DNA of 64,000 bases from Urophycis tenuis (Eukaryota > Chordata > Actinopteri > Gadiformes > Phycidae), in the NCBI GenBank assembly GCA_036785325.1, contig JAXIVH010000018.1, forward strand, positions 9,199,557 to 9,263,556, given 5' to 3'. Shown piece after piece: positions 10,832 to 22,383 of this stretch. Below the pieces are notes generated by a model that saw nothing but the letters and a program-made list of their open reading frames with translations, was not told the origin of the DNA and ran no database searches. Position numbers and translations under genes: made by a program. Position 1 is the stretch's first letter. The number at the start of each line of letters is the position of its first letter.

Positions 10832-11192
10832 TGGTTGACGCAGCACTGTGTCCTAGCCGTTGTTATTCCAGGTCTATTCATATGTTGTACCTGGAATACC
10901 TGTATAAATTTGCACATCTTGCACCTTGCACTTTCCGCATATTTGCACTATCTATCTACTTTGCATTTTGCACCATAAACAGCTATCAAGGACACTAGTA
11001 TGCATACAGGTTCTCACTCGTCACCGACCTGACTTAAGAGCTCGTATTTAATCTAATTTATTGTTTATTGTTTATTGTGTATTGACTTAGACAGGCTCTT
11101 ACTGCACATCTATCCCCTGTACTGCTGGTCACTGTGAATTTCTCCTAAGGGGGATTAATAAAGGAATATCTTATCTTATCTTATCTTATCTT
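10832..11192 (+). mobile_element. LINE 3' tail inserted in DIRS RNase H
   Basis: Non-coding sequence ending in GTGAATTTCTCC, GGGGGATTAATAAAGGAATA and tandem TTATC repeats. This is the common 3' end of Rex1/L2-like fish LINEs. It interrupts the DIRS RNase H frame, which continues at AGCACATCAAC. Confidence 0.75.
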
Positions 11193-11689
11193 AGCACATC
11201 AACCTCCTGGAGCTCAGAGCGATATATCTGGCTCTTCTACAATTCCGGTCAGTTCTGAGGAACCATCATGTCCTGCTGAGGACAGACAGCATGGTGGCTG
11301 CGGCGTATGTCAACAGGCAGTGGGGCTTGGGCTCCCCTCACCTCTGCAGACTGGCGCGGACGATGTGGGTGTGGGCGCAACCCCGATTCGAGTCCTTGAG
11401 GGCAATGTATGTGCCAGGTCTGACCAACGTTGCGGCGGATCAACTCTCCAGAGGGGGACCCCTCACAGGAGAATGGAGGCTGCACCCTCAGGTGGTGCAA
11501 GAAATTTGGAGCCGGTTCGGTACCGCCGTAGCCGATCATGTTCGCTTCGAGGGAAACAATGCATTGTCCTCTCTTCTCCATGGGGAGGGACGATCCCCCC
11601 TGGGCACAGACGCAATGGCACATCGGTGGCCGCAGGGCCTCCTCCAGTCCTCCTACACCCACTCCTTTAGAGAGTCCAGGTCGAAGAGG

Positions 11690-12819
11690 TGAGCCTTATC
11701 CTGGTGGCCTCCAATTGGCCCCAGATGACGTGGTTCTCGGCAATTGCACCCCTTCTGCAAGGTCAACCTTGGGAGCTCCCGGGGCGGTGGGACCTCTTGT
11801 CTCAAGCCCACGGGACGCACTTCCATCCCTTCCCCCGGGGACTGGGGTTGGCCCCATCGGTGGTCGATACTTTGCAGGGAGCCCGGGCCCCAGCGACCAG
11901 GACGGCATATGTGTACCGATAGGAAGCGTTCCAGGTGTGGTGCAATGCGAGACGGCTCCTCCAGCTCCTCCAGGAAATGTTGGAGGCAGGCAAGTCTCCT
12001 ACAACTTTGAGGGGTATGGTGGCAGCCATAAAGGCGGCCCGCGTGGGGCCTCGAAAATTGACAGAAGGTTGTTGTGACCTTATTAATCATTTTCTTAAGG
12101 GGGCTCGTAGGGTTCATCCCCAGCGGGGTAGGCCTCCAGCCCCCCCTTGGGATCTAGAGGTGGTGCTGGCGGCCTTGCGGCACGACCCATTTGAGCCCCT
12201 GGAAACGGTGGGGCTGCAATGACTTTCACTCAAGACGTAATTTTTGCTGACAATCGTGACAGCTAAGAGAATAGGGGAGCTGCCTGCCCTGTCTGTGCAT
12301 GAGGAGTGTTGCTGCTTCCTGCCCGACGATGCTGGGGTGGTGCTGCAGCCGAACCCTGCTTTTCACCCTAAGGTCTGGTCAGAGTCCCTAGCCAGTCAGT
12401 CCTTTGAGCTGCACACTTTCAACCCTCCGCAGGGCGGTGAGACGGGGTTGAGCGGGCAGTCTCCATTGTTCCCTGTTAGGGCTCTGAGGACGTACATTGG
12501 GCGGACAGAGGACCACAGATTGACAGACCAGCTCTTCGTCTGTTATAGACGTAACTGCCTCGGGCAACCAGTCTCTAAGGCTAGGCTTTCCCCTTGGGTG
12601 GTGGACACGATCCAGGAGGCATACGCACAAGCAGGCAGGCCAGCCCCGACAGGGGTGCGAGCACCTCGCTACCTCATGGGCTTGGTGGCGAGGTGCCCCC
12701 CATCCGAGATCTGTACGGCGGCCTCGTGGTCTACCCCCTCCACTTTTGCCCGGTTTTACTGCGTGAATGTCGCAGCCAACACCCCATTCACAGAGCGGGT
12801 GCTGGGCTACACGCGGTAG
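11690..12819 (+). pseudogene. DIRS tyrosine recombinase, degenerate
   Basis: Two frames separated by stops at about 12220 and 12239. The first encodes the core-binding region (ARAPATRTAYVYR, LLQEMLEAGKSPTTLRGMVAAIKA). The second (12244-12819) encodes the catalytic half: the first Arg box TAKRIGEL and the terminal box SWSTPSTFARFYCVN with the candidate Tyr. Where DIRS recombinases show HSTR there is only RAPRYLMGLVA, so a key H-x-x-R appears lost. With the stops, this copy should be inactive. Confidence 0.75.
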
Positions 12820-12889
12820 TACGGTGCGTGCGGGATTGGAACACAAACGTATTGTGCTGCAACCATGGAACCAGGAAAACAAACAATCG

Positions 12890-13329
12890 ACTGAGATTAT
12901 AGTAGATTCTATCTGACCTAAAAATCTGTGTCCTCTGTCAAAAAAGCTCCATAACCAGAGCCGTGCTAAAACACATATACAGTTGCATTTAAATGATGGA
13001 GACCTCTTTGAGCCCAGAAGGATTTCATGACGGATGCCACATTACAATGTGCTGATCAACTTGTTGCCCTCGGCTCTTCTTGTTCTGTTGTTTGTTCAGT
13101 GTCCTCAACCTTGCAACCCGCATGAACTTCGAGTCTGGGGAGGAGGGGGCCTATAGAGATAACTCCAATTTGTGAATTTGGACTGTGTTACCCATATACA
13201 CATGTGTGTGTTACACATAATCTCAATGTTAAATATTGTACCTTTAACATGTTTTTCTTAAACTGTAATCAGTGTATTCATTGGGTGTTTTTTCTGTGTT
13301 CATTTTTAAATTTGGTTGACAATGTTAAT
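12890..13329. other. Intronic sequence, nothing recognised
   Basis: No motif, exon or repeat end was seen. It may include the 3' end of the DIRS element. Confidence 0.3.
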
Positions 13330-13392
13330 AATAGACAAACAGACAGACAGACAGACAGACATACTTTAATGATCCCTGAGGCAAAAATAGTA
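13330..13392 (-). mobile_element. LINE tail fragment (GACA)n plus 3' end
   Basis: GACAGACAGACAGACAGAC followed by ATACTTTAATGATCCCTGAGG. On the minus strand this is the standard end of a 5'-truncated Rex1/L2-like LINE (CCTCAGGGATCA, TTAAAG, tetranucleotide tail). Confidence 0.65.
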
Positions 13393-13487
13393 TAATAGTA
13401 ATATTATAATATTATAAAATACATACATTGATGAACTGTGCACTTTCAGTCATAACAATATTCAACTCATTCATGTTGTGCAGCCCT

Positions 13488-13514
13488 GTGTGTGTGTGTG
13501 TGTGTGTGTGTGTG
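13488..13514. repeat. (GT)n microsatellite
   Basis: About 13 uninterrupted GT units within the jakmip2-like locus, upstream of the first recognised exon. Confidence 0.95.
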
Positions 13515-13598
13515 CATGTGTGCTGAGATGCTGTGTTTATGTATTGTAATCACCTATGAACAAGTAAAAGCATCATCAATGTATTTTTCCTTTAACAG

Positions 13599-13649
13599 CA
13601 AATCCAGGAGTTAGAAGCCACACTCTACAATGCCCTGCAGCAAGACAAG
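13599..13649 (+). CDS. jakmip2: jakmip2-like exon A (coiled-coil segment)
   Basis: A 51-bp exon with acceptor TTCCTTTAACAG and donor AAG|GTTATT, encoding QIQELEATLYNALQQDK in phase 0. This matches the late coiled-coil of JAKMIP2 (RIQELEATLYNALQQ), known from memory of the vertebrate protein. The family binds Janus kinases and microtubules or Golgi membranes through long coiled coils. The next recognised exon starts at 18215, where QQDK joins VIKYGEP, as expected for the family. Upstream exons lie outside the window or were not recognised. JAKMIP3 is the main alternative, but the downstream DKTDIQ motif favours jakmip2. Confidence 0.85.
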
Positions 13650-14559
13650 GTTATTACAAGCTATGATGATAACATATGGTTTTATATAAAGTAAGATATG
13701 TAGACAAATTTATGTTTGATGTTTAATTTGGTGTAAGACCATTACTTGTGTTATGCATTGATAGCGGCAGTAAGTATTGGCATTTTGTTTGTAAATATGG
13801 TACAATATATTGTACCAGTGCCCATGTTAACCAGCATGGCTGTCCACACTGTATGCATTTCGGCAGTGAATTCCAACCAAAAGTAACCAATCAAACTAAT
13901 CAAAAACATTACTTATACTGTCTGTAAGTGTGTAGATTTAGATGTAAGTATATTTTCAAAGGATTTACATGGAGTTCATTTCACAAGTTTAGATGAAAAT
14001 ATGGTACAAACCATCTATGAACCAATATCTAAAGAAAGTAGTTTTTACACTTAAAATGCCTGCATGGAAAAGGTGCGGTTAAAAATGCATAGACTTAATG
14101 CTAATGTCAACAGCAAGATTGATGATCTTGAGTCCAATATAAAAGTCTTTCAGGAAAAAATTCCCGAACAAGGTCACATCAGCGTTTTCTCAATCAGAGT
14201 GTGGCATCAACATAGGCATTATTTCCTGATGTCTTTGACCTATTGTCATAAAACATTGGTCACATATGTCATTCGTAAATATCCTCACAAAACATGACAA
14301 CCAGAGGCCCAAATTAGTTCAATCCCATTTAAGGGGCCAAAAACTGTGTTTCATTTCAGGCAATTATGACTAAACTTGATGTACTTAAAGAAACAAAGGT
14401 TCTTTATAGAAAATAGGTGAATATTTTGCATGTTTTGCTGTAGTGCCACCATAGGCACAACAGCAAGTGTAACTCCTGACACACTTGACCTACGGTCAGT
14501 GTGCATTATGCCATATATACTGTGCATATACACATATACACATACATATACAATCGATT

Positions 14560-15055
14560 TGTGTGTGTTGCGTTCGGTTCATGCGCTGCTCCTTTTTCTC
14601 ATAGGCGAAGCGTGTACATTCCAGAGCAGAAGGTGGCGGTAGTGCGCCTAAAGCCAACCACCAGTAGTAAACAACAAGAAGAAGCGAAGCAGTGTAGCCG
14701 GGTGTAGCAGATAGAAATAGAGTATTGGGTCACTTGTAGAGAATTGTGTGGGTATGGCGAGTGGGAAAGAGCCAGAAGTTTAAGTTTTTAACCGACAAAT
14801 CAGTCAGACTAAAAGGGAAAACAAATAAATATTTGGGTCGGTCCTAAATTGACAGGGTCGGTCAGGTTACGGCCAACAGAAATAATTGTAAGGATGGCCT
14901 AGGTCTGCTGTATGGGACCTACGATGACGGCGATAAGAAAGTTGTTGAGTCAATTAACATGACAATCAAAAATACCGAACGGAACCGAAAACCGTGACCA
15001 CAAAACCGTGAATCGAACCAAACTGTGGATTTTGTGAACAGTTCCACCCCCAATA
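14560..15055. mobile_element. hAT-like debris
   Basis: GTTCGGTTC near 14572, and at 14970-15052 a run reading ACCGAACGGAACCGAAAACCG, ACCAAACTGTGG and GAACAGTTCCACCCCC. These are the terminal and subterminal features of a common fish hAT family. Between them lies the GGTGGCGGTAGTGCGCCTAA and AACAACAAGAAGAAG motif seen in many fish transposons. Boundaries and duplication are not clear. Confidence 0.45.
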
Positions 15056-15166
15056 TACACATAAACATACACATGCATTTTGGCAGTGAAATCTTATTTC
15101 ATTATTTCACTATTTCTCAGTGTAGTTAAGATTTTTGTAAGTGAAAAACTTATTGTAGTTGTTCTT

Positions 15167-17365
15167 CAGATTTGTGAATTTGTAGTTTGGTATTTCTTCA
15201 ATTTGCAGATAAGATATGTATGTCTGTGAATCGGTTTGCAAATCCAAAGTGATTCTCACATGTGTAAATTAATTTAACAATGAATACACAAACAACCACA
15301 AAATTGCACTGTACAAAAACAAACAGTCTGTGATCATGCAATGCAATCTGCTTCTGCCAGTGTCAAATCTGCGATTCTCTGCAAATGCTTTTGGCACAAA
15401 TTTCTTATTGAGCAATCGTGACAAGAACCTCCAAATAACTAGAATTCTACTCATAGATTGGTTCACCCGCTTCAACAGTTTGTGGCGATGTACAGTATAT
15501 TTGCTGAAAGCACTGTACTATTTCTTGTATCTATTTATTTTTCCCAAAACTAGCAGCTTTCATCTTTGCTAAATTGAGCAAGAGGGATGTCTTTAACCAA
15601 ACCATCTTGAGTCGACTACATATGTTAAGTTATTGTAACTATTCCAAAAAGTGTGACTTAATTATTTTGGATATATTCTTCATGTTTGTTCACTTCCGGT
15701 CCATAGCTTTCTCCTTTGATTTAGTCCTTTTAGTATCAAAACTAATCATAGAAACTGTCAAAATGAAGAAGACCAAGAAACATATGATAACGGATGCCAA
15801 CTATATTGAGTTTAGTTTAGCCCATGTATTACATATATTAAAATCTGAAGAAGTAAAATCGCTTGTGTCACTACAGTACCGGCTGAAACGATTATGGGAG
15901 AGAAACATAAACGCTCCTTTTGAACATAATCTTGTATACTATCTATGTTATGTAATATGTTAACAGAGGGATTTAATTTACATGTTATTTCCTAAATGTA
16001 AATAATGTTTAAATTAAACGTCGCCTATTTTTTAGGTAGGCCAATAGGTCTGTGATAGTGATATGTTTGTAGTTACTTATTGATTTTGCATGCAACTACT
16101 GTTTATGTGCTATGTATGAGCCAACTGTATATATTCATAACATTTTTAGATAATCACAGATCACCTTTGCCATACAGAAAAACATAGTTTAATCACTTCA
16201 ATATAATACAATATGGAATGTATTCATTTAAAATATATAAATAAATATTGCAATGAAAAACAGCAACAACCAAAACATTAAGAAAGAAGTATTTTCTTGT
16301 CAGACACTTCACGTTGGAGCCTGATCATGACACACCGGCAGTAGTTACCAAGTGTCTTTTTAGGAACTGGTGTACATGATGATAAAAATTATTTGCATGA
16401 TTCCAAGGGAAATTTTCTCATCCTGGGCAGTCAATGGATTTTGGCCTGATACAAAGTGGACATGTCTGCATTACAAAGAACACAATAAAGTAGTCAGGTG
16501 ATTGACATGCCCACAGTATCAGACTTGTATTGTGCCAATACAAAATATAACTATCACATCACTTTTCTATTGGAGAGGAAGGAAGCTCCAGCTAGTTACA
16601 TCTATACAAAAGCCTTTTAAATCAACCAGAAAGTGAATCAGCAAGTAGTAGAAGACCATCATTTTGGATATTTTTAGGATACATTTTTCTACAACACTAT
16701 CAATATTTTGTTCTTATTTTTGCTTGCAATAAAAAATAAAATACATGTGGAAATCAGCCATATATATTTAACTTTTCCAACTTCAGTGAGCAATCAATTT
16801 TTGCATGTTAAATAGTAAATACAAAGATGGTTATCACTGGTGACTGTTGGTAAGGTTGAACACAGATTATACAGGTCCAAAGCGAACGTAAACCGACATT
16901 ACATCTGCAGACATTCCCATAGTGCTTCTGGAGTGCTTTCACCGGATGCGAAACACCACCCACTCTTCGTGTGGATGAACTGGCCGATCTATGAGTAGGA
17001 TTATTTAGTTTTATTTACATATTCTTTCAATGATTCCTCGACAGACAAAAGTGCCAAAAGTAATTGCAGGTTCGATACTTGCAGAAGTGTATTCGTAGAG
17101 TTGCAATCAATGAGTTGTGTCCACACTTTTATCAAACTTAAGTTGGAATGTATTCAAACACAAATGACACCATTACAATCTGATTTTATTTGTTAACATT
17201 GAATAGTTGAAGTTTGTGGTTGTTTGTGCATTTATTCTTAAATTAATTTACATGTGTGAGAATCACGTTACATATTTGTGATCTGATTCACTGATTTTTA
17301 CATCTTTCCTGTGATTAAAAATAACAATACCAAGTTCACAAATCAGAAGTAAAACTACAAATCAA
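15167..17365. mobile_element. Unclassified DNA element with long inverted repeats
   Basis: The left arm (about 15167-15305) and the reverse complement of the right arm (about 17185-17365) share ordered blocks. These are GATTTGTGAA, TTGGTATT, GTGATTCTCACA, ATGTGTAAATTAATTTAA and ACACAAACAACCACAAA. The arms are roughly 140-180 bp, diverged and with indels, and enclose about 1.9 kb. One open frame inside (15574-15963, 129 codons) resembles nothing I know. No clear target duplication was found, so the superfamily is open. Confidence 0.6.
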
Positions 17366-18043
17366 TTTTCCAATCAAGCTTCCATGATGATCAAGACTTC
17401 TCAATTTCTCAATTGCTCCACTTCCAATAGCCAACAGCCAATGTATAGATTAATAATATTTCAATTACAATGACATGTGGATGACTTGCCAATGGTAAAC
17501 ATATAGCTGTCCGTTTTTTTTTTCTACAGCAGCATATTTTTGTGTGCTCCTGGATTTTACTACACCGTGTCATTTTCAGCAGCTAAATTCTGACGAAATC
17601 AAAACAAAAACAAAACACATAGTTAATGTTGTTCGAAAAAGAATGTTGGGTTCTGATGAGGAGACCCTTGATATTTGATTCTGCATAGTTTTGTTTTATA
17701 ATTTCCTTATTATTTGCTATCACAGAAAAGCTCTTGAAATAAACATGCAAGTGTTTAAATGGTTACTGAATGGATTTTGAAGATACACTGTTAAGAGCAA
17801 ATATGTTAAAGGTAGGCAATTTGGAGAAACCAGATCTAGCCAGCCAAAAATGGTTTCAAAGTATCCAACTGAAAAAAATCCCACCCCATCCTTCAGCCCC
17901 CCCTCCCAAAGCTACTCCCCCAAAAAATGTGACCAGCACAATAGCTTTAGCAGGAGGTCTGCCTATCTATGTTGAAGACTCCACTCATACACAATGTAAA
18001 GTGCAGTGTAGGTAGACAGACAAGTAAGCCATCAAATATATAT

Positions 18044-18047
<4 letters not shown>

Positions 18048-18096
<49 letters not shown>
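18048..18096. repeat. (TA)n microsatellite
   Basis: An almost pure TA run about 120 bp upstream of jakmip2-like exon B. Confidence 0.95.
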
Positions 18097-18097
<1 letters not shown>

Positions 18098-18214
18098 TGT
18101 ATATATTGATGCCCCAATTTAAGCTTCATCTTCAGCAGCAGCAAGATTCATCTTGGATTGTGATTATTAAATTATTCAAAATAAAATATGGCCTGTCAAT
18201 TGGATTCCCCCAAG

Positions 18215-18367
18215 GTGATTAAGTATGGGGAGCCGTTGGACGAGCTGCAGAAGGACGAGCTGCGCACGGCAGTGGAGAAGTTGAGGAGGCAGATGCTAAG
18301 GAAGAGTCGCGAGTACGACTGCCAGATCCTCCAGGAGAGGATGGAGCTGCTGCACCAGGCGCACCAG
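18215..18367 (+). CDS. jakmip2: jakmip2-like exon B
   Basis: A 153-bp exon (51 codons, phase 0 to 0), preceded by CCCCCAAG and followed by GTGGGG. It encodes a charged heptad-rich helix beginning VIKYGEPLDELQKDELRTAV and containing EKLRRQMLRKSREYDCQILQ and ERMELLHQAHQ. These blocks match the C-terminal coiled coil of JAKMIP2 nearly residue for residue as I remember it. Codons are GC-rich compared with the AT-rich introns, as in a constrained host exon. The acceptor has a weak pyrimidine tract, so the exact start is slightly uncertain. Confidence 0.9.
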
Positions 18368-18479
18368 GTGGGGGCAAGAAAAAGAGTTGATGTAGATCTG
18401 TGTGTATGGTTCTATGATGTGTATACAAGTGTGTCATTGTCTTAGTTTGTGTGCAAATTTTCTAACAGTTTTAACTGTT

Positions 18480-18508
18480 AGAAAATAATTAATTAATTAA
18501 TTAATTGT
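18480..18508. repeat. (TTAA)n simple repeat
   Basis: A short run of AATTAATTAATTAATTAATT in the 375-bp intron between exons B and C. Confidence 0.85.
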
Positions 18509-18554
18509 AATTGTTTGTTTGTTTTTTTCATGATATCCTAACCCTACGATATAA

Positions 18555-18600
18555 TTGTTAAGGGTTATGGGTTTGGGTTAGGGTTAAGGTTAGGGTTTTA
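18555..18600. repeat. Short telomere-like TTAGGG-type tract
   Basis: GGGTTATGGGTTTGGGTTAGGGTTAAGGTTAGGGTTTTA contains exact and degenerate GGGTTA units. It is only about 45 bp, so it is an interstitial simple repeat. Confidence 0.6.
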
Positions 18601-18742
18601 AGTCGTGCTGAGTGTCATGAAAAAAAGGGAAAATCGTGTCCATTTACACAAATCAATAGGTTGGAATGTCTGGTCCAAAGTGTGTTGTGTGTGTGTGTAC
18701 AATAGATACATTGTTTTGACATTCTGTGAATTTACCGAACAG

Positions 18743-18808
18743 AGAATCCGTGACCTGGAAGACAAGACAGACATCCAGAGAAGACAGATAAAAGATTTAG
18801 AGGAAAAG
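18743..18808 (+). CDS. jakmip2: jakmip2-like exon C
   Basis: A 66-bp exon (22 codons, phase 0) between TTTACCGAACAG and GTAAAT. It encodes RIRDLEDKTDIQRRQIKDLE plus EK, which joins HQAHQ of exon B. The DKTDIQ block is the feature that points to jakmip2 and away from jakmip3. It continues into the hydrophobic terminal exon at 21897. Confidence 0.92.
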
Positions 18809-21800
18809 GTAAATAACACCTCTTATTTGTCCTTACATATGTCAAAAATCTGACCATTTGTATCACTATTACATGTTATGGCTGACCGTTACATCATATT
18901 TTTATCATCATCCCAATATGAATATGTGTGATAAACACATCACAAAAGACGTTGATAAATAGTATATTCATCATAGACACATATTTCCTCATTAGCCCTC
19001 AGCGAGTGCCAGGCACAACCATTGTGCCTTTGGTTTGAAGGCAAGTTGCCAGTACGTTGGGTGAAATGTTCAATTTTTTGGGGTGTTTTAATCTGTCATT
19101 ATTTTGAATATGCATAATAATGATTGTTTACAGCTCTTAAATAGTTAGGTGAGTTCTGCTTGGAAGCGCTCAATTATTGTTTTTGTTATGCTTTCTTATT
19201 AGGTGAGTGCTATGAAGCGGCACTCAATTATTGTTTTTCTTAGGTTTTATTCTTTTGTTGCTCCCAATACTTTGGTAGACTACTCCTCCAACAATCTTTT
19301 AGCTATTGATATTTCATTGGAATCAATGGCTCAAACTTTTCTGACAAAAATATGTTTGTATACATTGTAAGTAAAAAAAAAGAAAACTTTTAAAATATTA
19401 TATATTTGAATGGAGGGTGGTGAAGCCACACTGCTTAGGACATAATGATGTTACTCCGCTCTAGCCTAGGGTGGCTTTAGCAAAAGATAAACATTGCACA
19501 CAGCCTTCCTCTGTCAATATTTAACCGAGCAACACAATGTAAAGCTTAAACTGTTCCGGTAGTTTTTTGACTCGTGTTAAAATTATTTATCAATTGGAAA
19601 TATATATATATATATTTCCTCTGTATAGATTACAATATTACAATGGGTCCCAATTGAGACTCTCACCTTTCTTTACACAACAGTCTTGTCTTTTATACCA
19701 ATTTTAAACTTGCGTACTTGGAGGAACAGTCATATATAATATTGGACATTGGCGAAGCTAGATCTTTTTTGGGTGGGCTCAAGGCCAAAACTTGCCTTAG
19801 CCAACCTGATCGTTTCGTCCTTAAATCTTATATTCTAAGATCTAGACTGTTAAAAAATATACAATGTGTTGGATTGATAGATACATAGATAGATTTACCC
19901 CCCATCAGAATAAATTTAGGATATCCACCAGGTCACCTTTAAATGCAGCAGAATGCAGAAAATCACATATTCAAAATCCCCAATATCCAGTTTTTTTTAA
20001 GTTCCTGGGGGCTGAGCCCCCCCCCAAAAGTCAGAACCTAGAATCTCCCTTGATATTGGACATCCACGCATTACTCTACTTCAATTGAGCATGATCCTGT
20101 CTAACTTATGAAGGTCTGAGTTATTGTTTTTGAGAACAAGTCTATGGTTTAGGCTAGCTTTTACATACATAGCTGGTTGTCTGTTTATGGTGGGAGCTAA
20201 ATGGTAATGAAATTACTTTAGTTAAGCTATTCTATATTTTTAAAGCTCTTAAACTTTTTATCCAACAGTGATAACTAACACATCAGCACTGATACCTCTA
20301 CACAATTGCTAAATTTAATGAATAAATCCAATGCTTCAACAGACCAACAAACACTGATTATGCACCACAACAAGTAGTTGTTAGTTGGTGCTGTGTTGGT
20401 GCTGTGGCTCTTTGTGTATTGTACACTTAAGATTTAAGTCAAGTCAATGCTATTTCTATATCCATTAATCACAGTTACTGTCTCAAAGGTGTTCAGAACA
20501 TGCCCCAAAGCACCCCAAAAAGCAAAGGAAAAGCTAATTTAGTCATCAGGGAAAAAGTATTGTGAAGGAACGCAGAAAGAGGGATCCCTCCTTCTAGGGA
20601 AGGTTAGTAGTGCAATGGGTGCCACAACGACAGCATATTGTTAGATTCGTAGAAAATAGAAAATTAGAGTTGTCCATGGTGGTGTAGAGGTACTGGTGAG
20701 TGAGCTGGTCGCGGTCAGGTGGGGTGGCATCCAGTGATGGTCACAGCAACTAAAGTAAAGACAGCATTATGGTTAGTCGGGGTAGGCTGGAAACTTACAC
20801 TTCATCATAACTTTCTCACATTTAGTTCAGCTTTCAGTTCAGTTTTAAACCTGTTATACATAATTACACTTACATTCAAACTTGTTGTTACACTCATTCA
20901 AACTCAACTTTGTTCAAACTCCATGATATTTAGTTTGGTTATTTGTTTTAACACCTATACTTCATATTTACATTCAACTACTTGCCATTTTTAAAACGGT
21001 TTGTTTACATTGTTACAGTTATGCTGTTCAGCCTTTAAACTTTGGAACTCTATTAAAGTCTTTTCACTTGGGTTCAGCTATTCAACTTTTATATACAATA
21101 TATAATGTGTACGTATACTTAAACCATAAAGCTATGTTTAACATATGTTTAACCTCATTTTAAACTACAGCATTCACCACATTTTCTGCAGGAAATGCAT
21201 TTTCTAGTTACTATTATCATAATCAATTATTGATCTTTCAAATTCGACTGCTATTTTATAGCTGGTAACTCATTTTGGATACCTTTTTTAACATAAAATG
21301 GAAAGTGTGTCAAGTATACTTTAAAACCCTTTTTTAGTCTTTTTAGATGTATGTATGTTTTTTTAAAATATATATATTACATATATATATTACAATAATA
21401 TATATTACATATATTATATATATATATTACATATATTACATATATGTGACATATGGCATTTAATATTGATGAGGTGTTCAATCCTAGAATTGGTTATTAA
21501 TATTATCAATAACCAATTAATATCAATTAATAAATTAACATAAATAATGTCAATCATATCTTTCAGCCCTACTACAGATCTACTTTGTCACTACAATGCA
21601 CCCCCATGTTACAATCTCAATACTTTTTGAGACAAACAGGAAAATTGCCCTTCAACACTTCAAAATGTCTCAAATTTCTCAGATCGGATTCCCCTCTATG
21701 CTGTAAATGACATTTCAAACTAACTTATTTCCTTTACTCACATACACGCACACACATATGTATATCTCTTTATTGCTGACTTTGTCTTTTTTTCACTTAT

Positions 21801-21896
21801 TCCCTTTATGTTTCTCTCTCATCCATCTTTCTTTCTCTGTATCTCTGTCTTCTGCTTTCTCCCTGTCTTGTCTGTCTTCATCTTGCTCGTCCCCAG
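18809..21896 (+). other. jakmip2-like intron
   Basis: 3.1 kb, AT-rich. It holds an imperfect local duplication (about 19150-19240, GAAGCG-CTCAATTATTGTTTTT), an AT-rich tract at 21365-21450 and no recognised exon. It ends in a long pyrimidine tract. Confidence 0.6.
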
Positions 21897-21978
21897 TTCC
21901 TCTTTCTTTTCTTGTTCTTCTCTCTTGCCTTCATTCTCTGGCCTTGAAGGATGTGTGATTGTGTGTGCCATCACTCAG
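21897..21978 (+). CDS. jakmip2: jakmip2-like terminal coding exon (hydrophobic tail)
   Basis: After the acceptor TCGTCCCCAG, 51 bp encode FLFLFLFFSLAFILWP and a TGA stop (21945-21947). This exactly matches the hydrophobic C-terminus that I recall for vertebrate JAKMIP2. It would act as a membrane-associating tail at the end of the coiled coil. The exon continues 31 nt beyond the stop to a strong donor, CAG|GTAAGA at 21979. The 3' UTR is therefore probably spliced, with the stop close enough to the junction to avoid nonsense-mediated decay. Confidence 0.9.
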
Positions 21979-22304
21979 GTAAGAAACACAGATCTTCGGA
22001 AACATCAAGCACCCCAGTGTTTTCATGCTCATCATTATGAGCATCAAAACACTGTTGGATCACAATCCAAAGAAATTTAATTAATTAATAAATACAAATA
22101 AATAAAATAAATTGGTATGTACGTATGCATTTAGATACTGACCCCAGTGACCACATTTCCGAGCGATTCACAGGAGCACCTCATTACTCCTAGATGCAAC
22201 TATGCCTCATACAGAAAGGTCTTTGTCCTGTTGTACTGGGTATTTTTTTATTCTAATAATACAAACACAGACACATACACCCAAACACACACAAAGACAG
22301 ACAT

Positions 22305-22316
22305 CCACACACACAC

Positions 22317-22382
<66 letters not shown>
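22305..22382. repeat. (CA)n microsatellite
   Basis: About 38 CA units with one GC interruption, flanked by degenerate CA-rich sequence from 22262 to 22402. Confidence 0.95.

Positions 22383-22383
<1 letters not shown>

Larger units (their letters stand above)
10732..12820 (+). mobile_element. DIRS tyrosine-recombinase retrotransposon remnant
   Basis: Coding pieces occur in the DIRS order RNase H then tyrosine recombinase. RNase H is seen as STDFSLTGWGVVHEG (10757 on). After a LINE-tail insertion it resumes with HINLLELRA, LLRTDSMVAAAYVNRQWG and NVAADQLSRGG. The 5' side (gag, RT) is missing where Rex3 abuts. Terminal repeats are not recognised. Confidence 0.8.
13650..18214 (+). other. jakmip2-like intron with repeat elements
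   Basis: A 4.6-kb intron from the GTTATT donor to the acceptor CCCCCAAG. It contains hAT debris (14560-15055), a long-inverted-repeat element (15167-17365) and a TA microsatellite. No host exon was seen inside it. Confidence 0.7.

Noticed and set aside
14064..14297. Charged helical-looking frame in the jakmip2-like intron
   Set aside because: It does not match the expected JAKMIP2 order (exon A joins exon B directly) and lacks good splice sites.
15574..15963. 129-codon open frame
   Set aside because: AT-rich composition, no recognised motif and no splice or promoter context. Kept only as a note within the inverted-repeat element.
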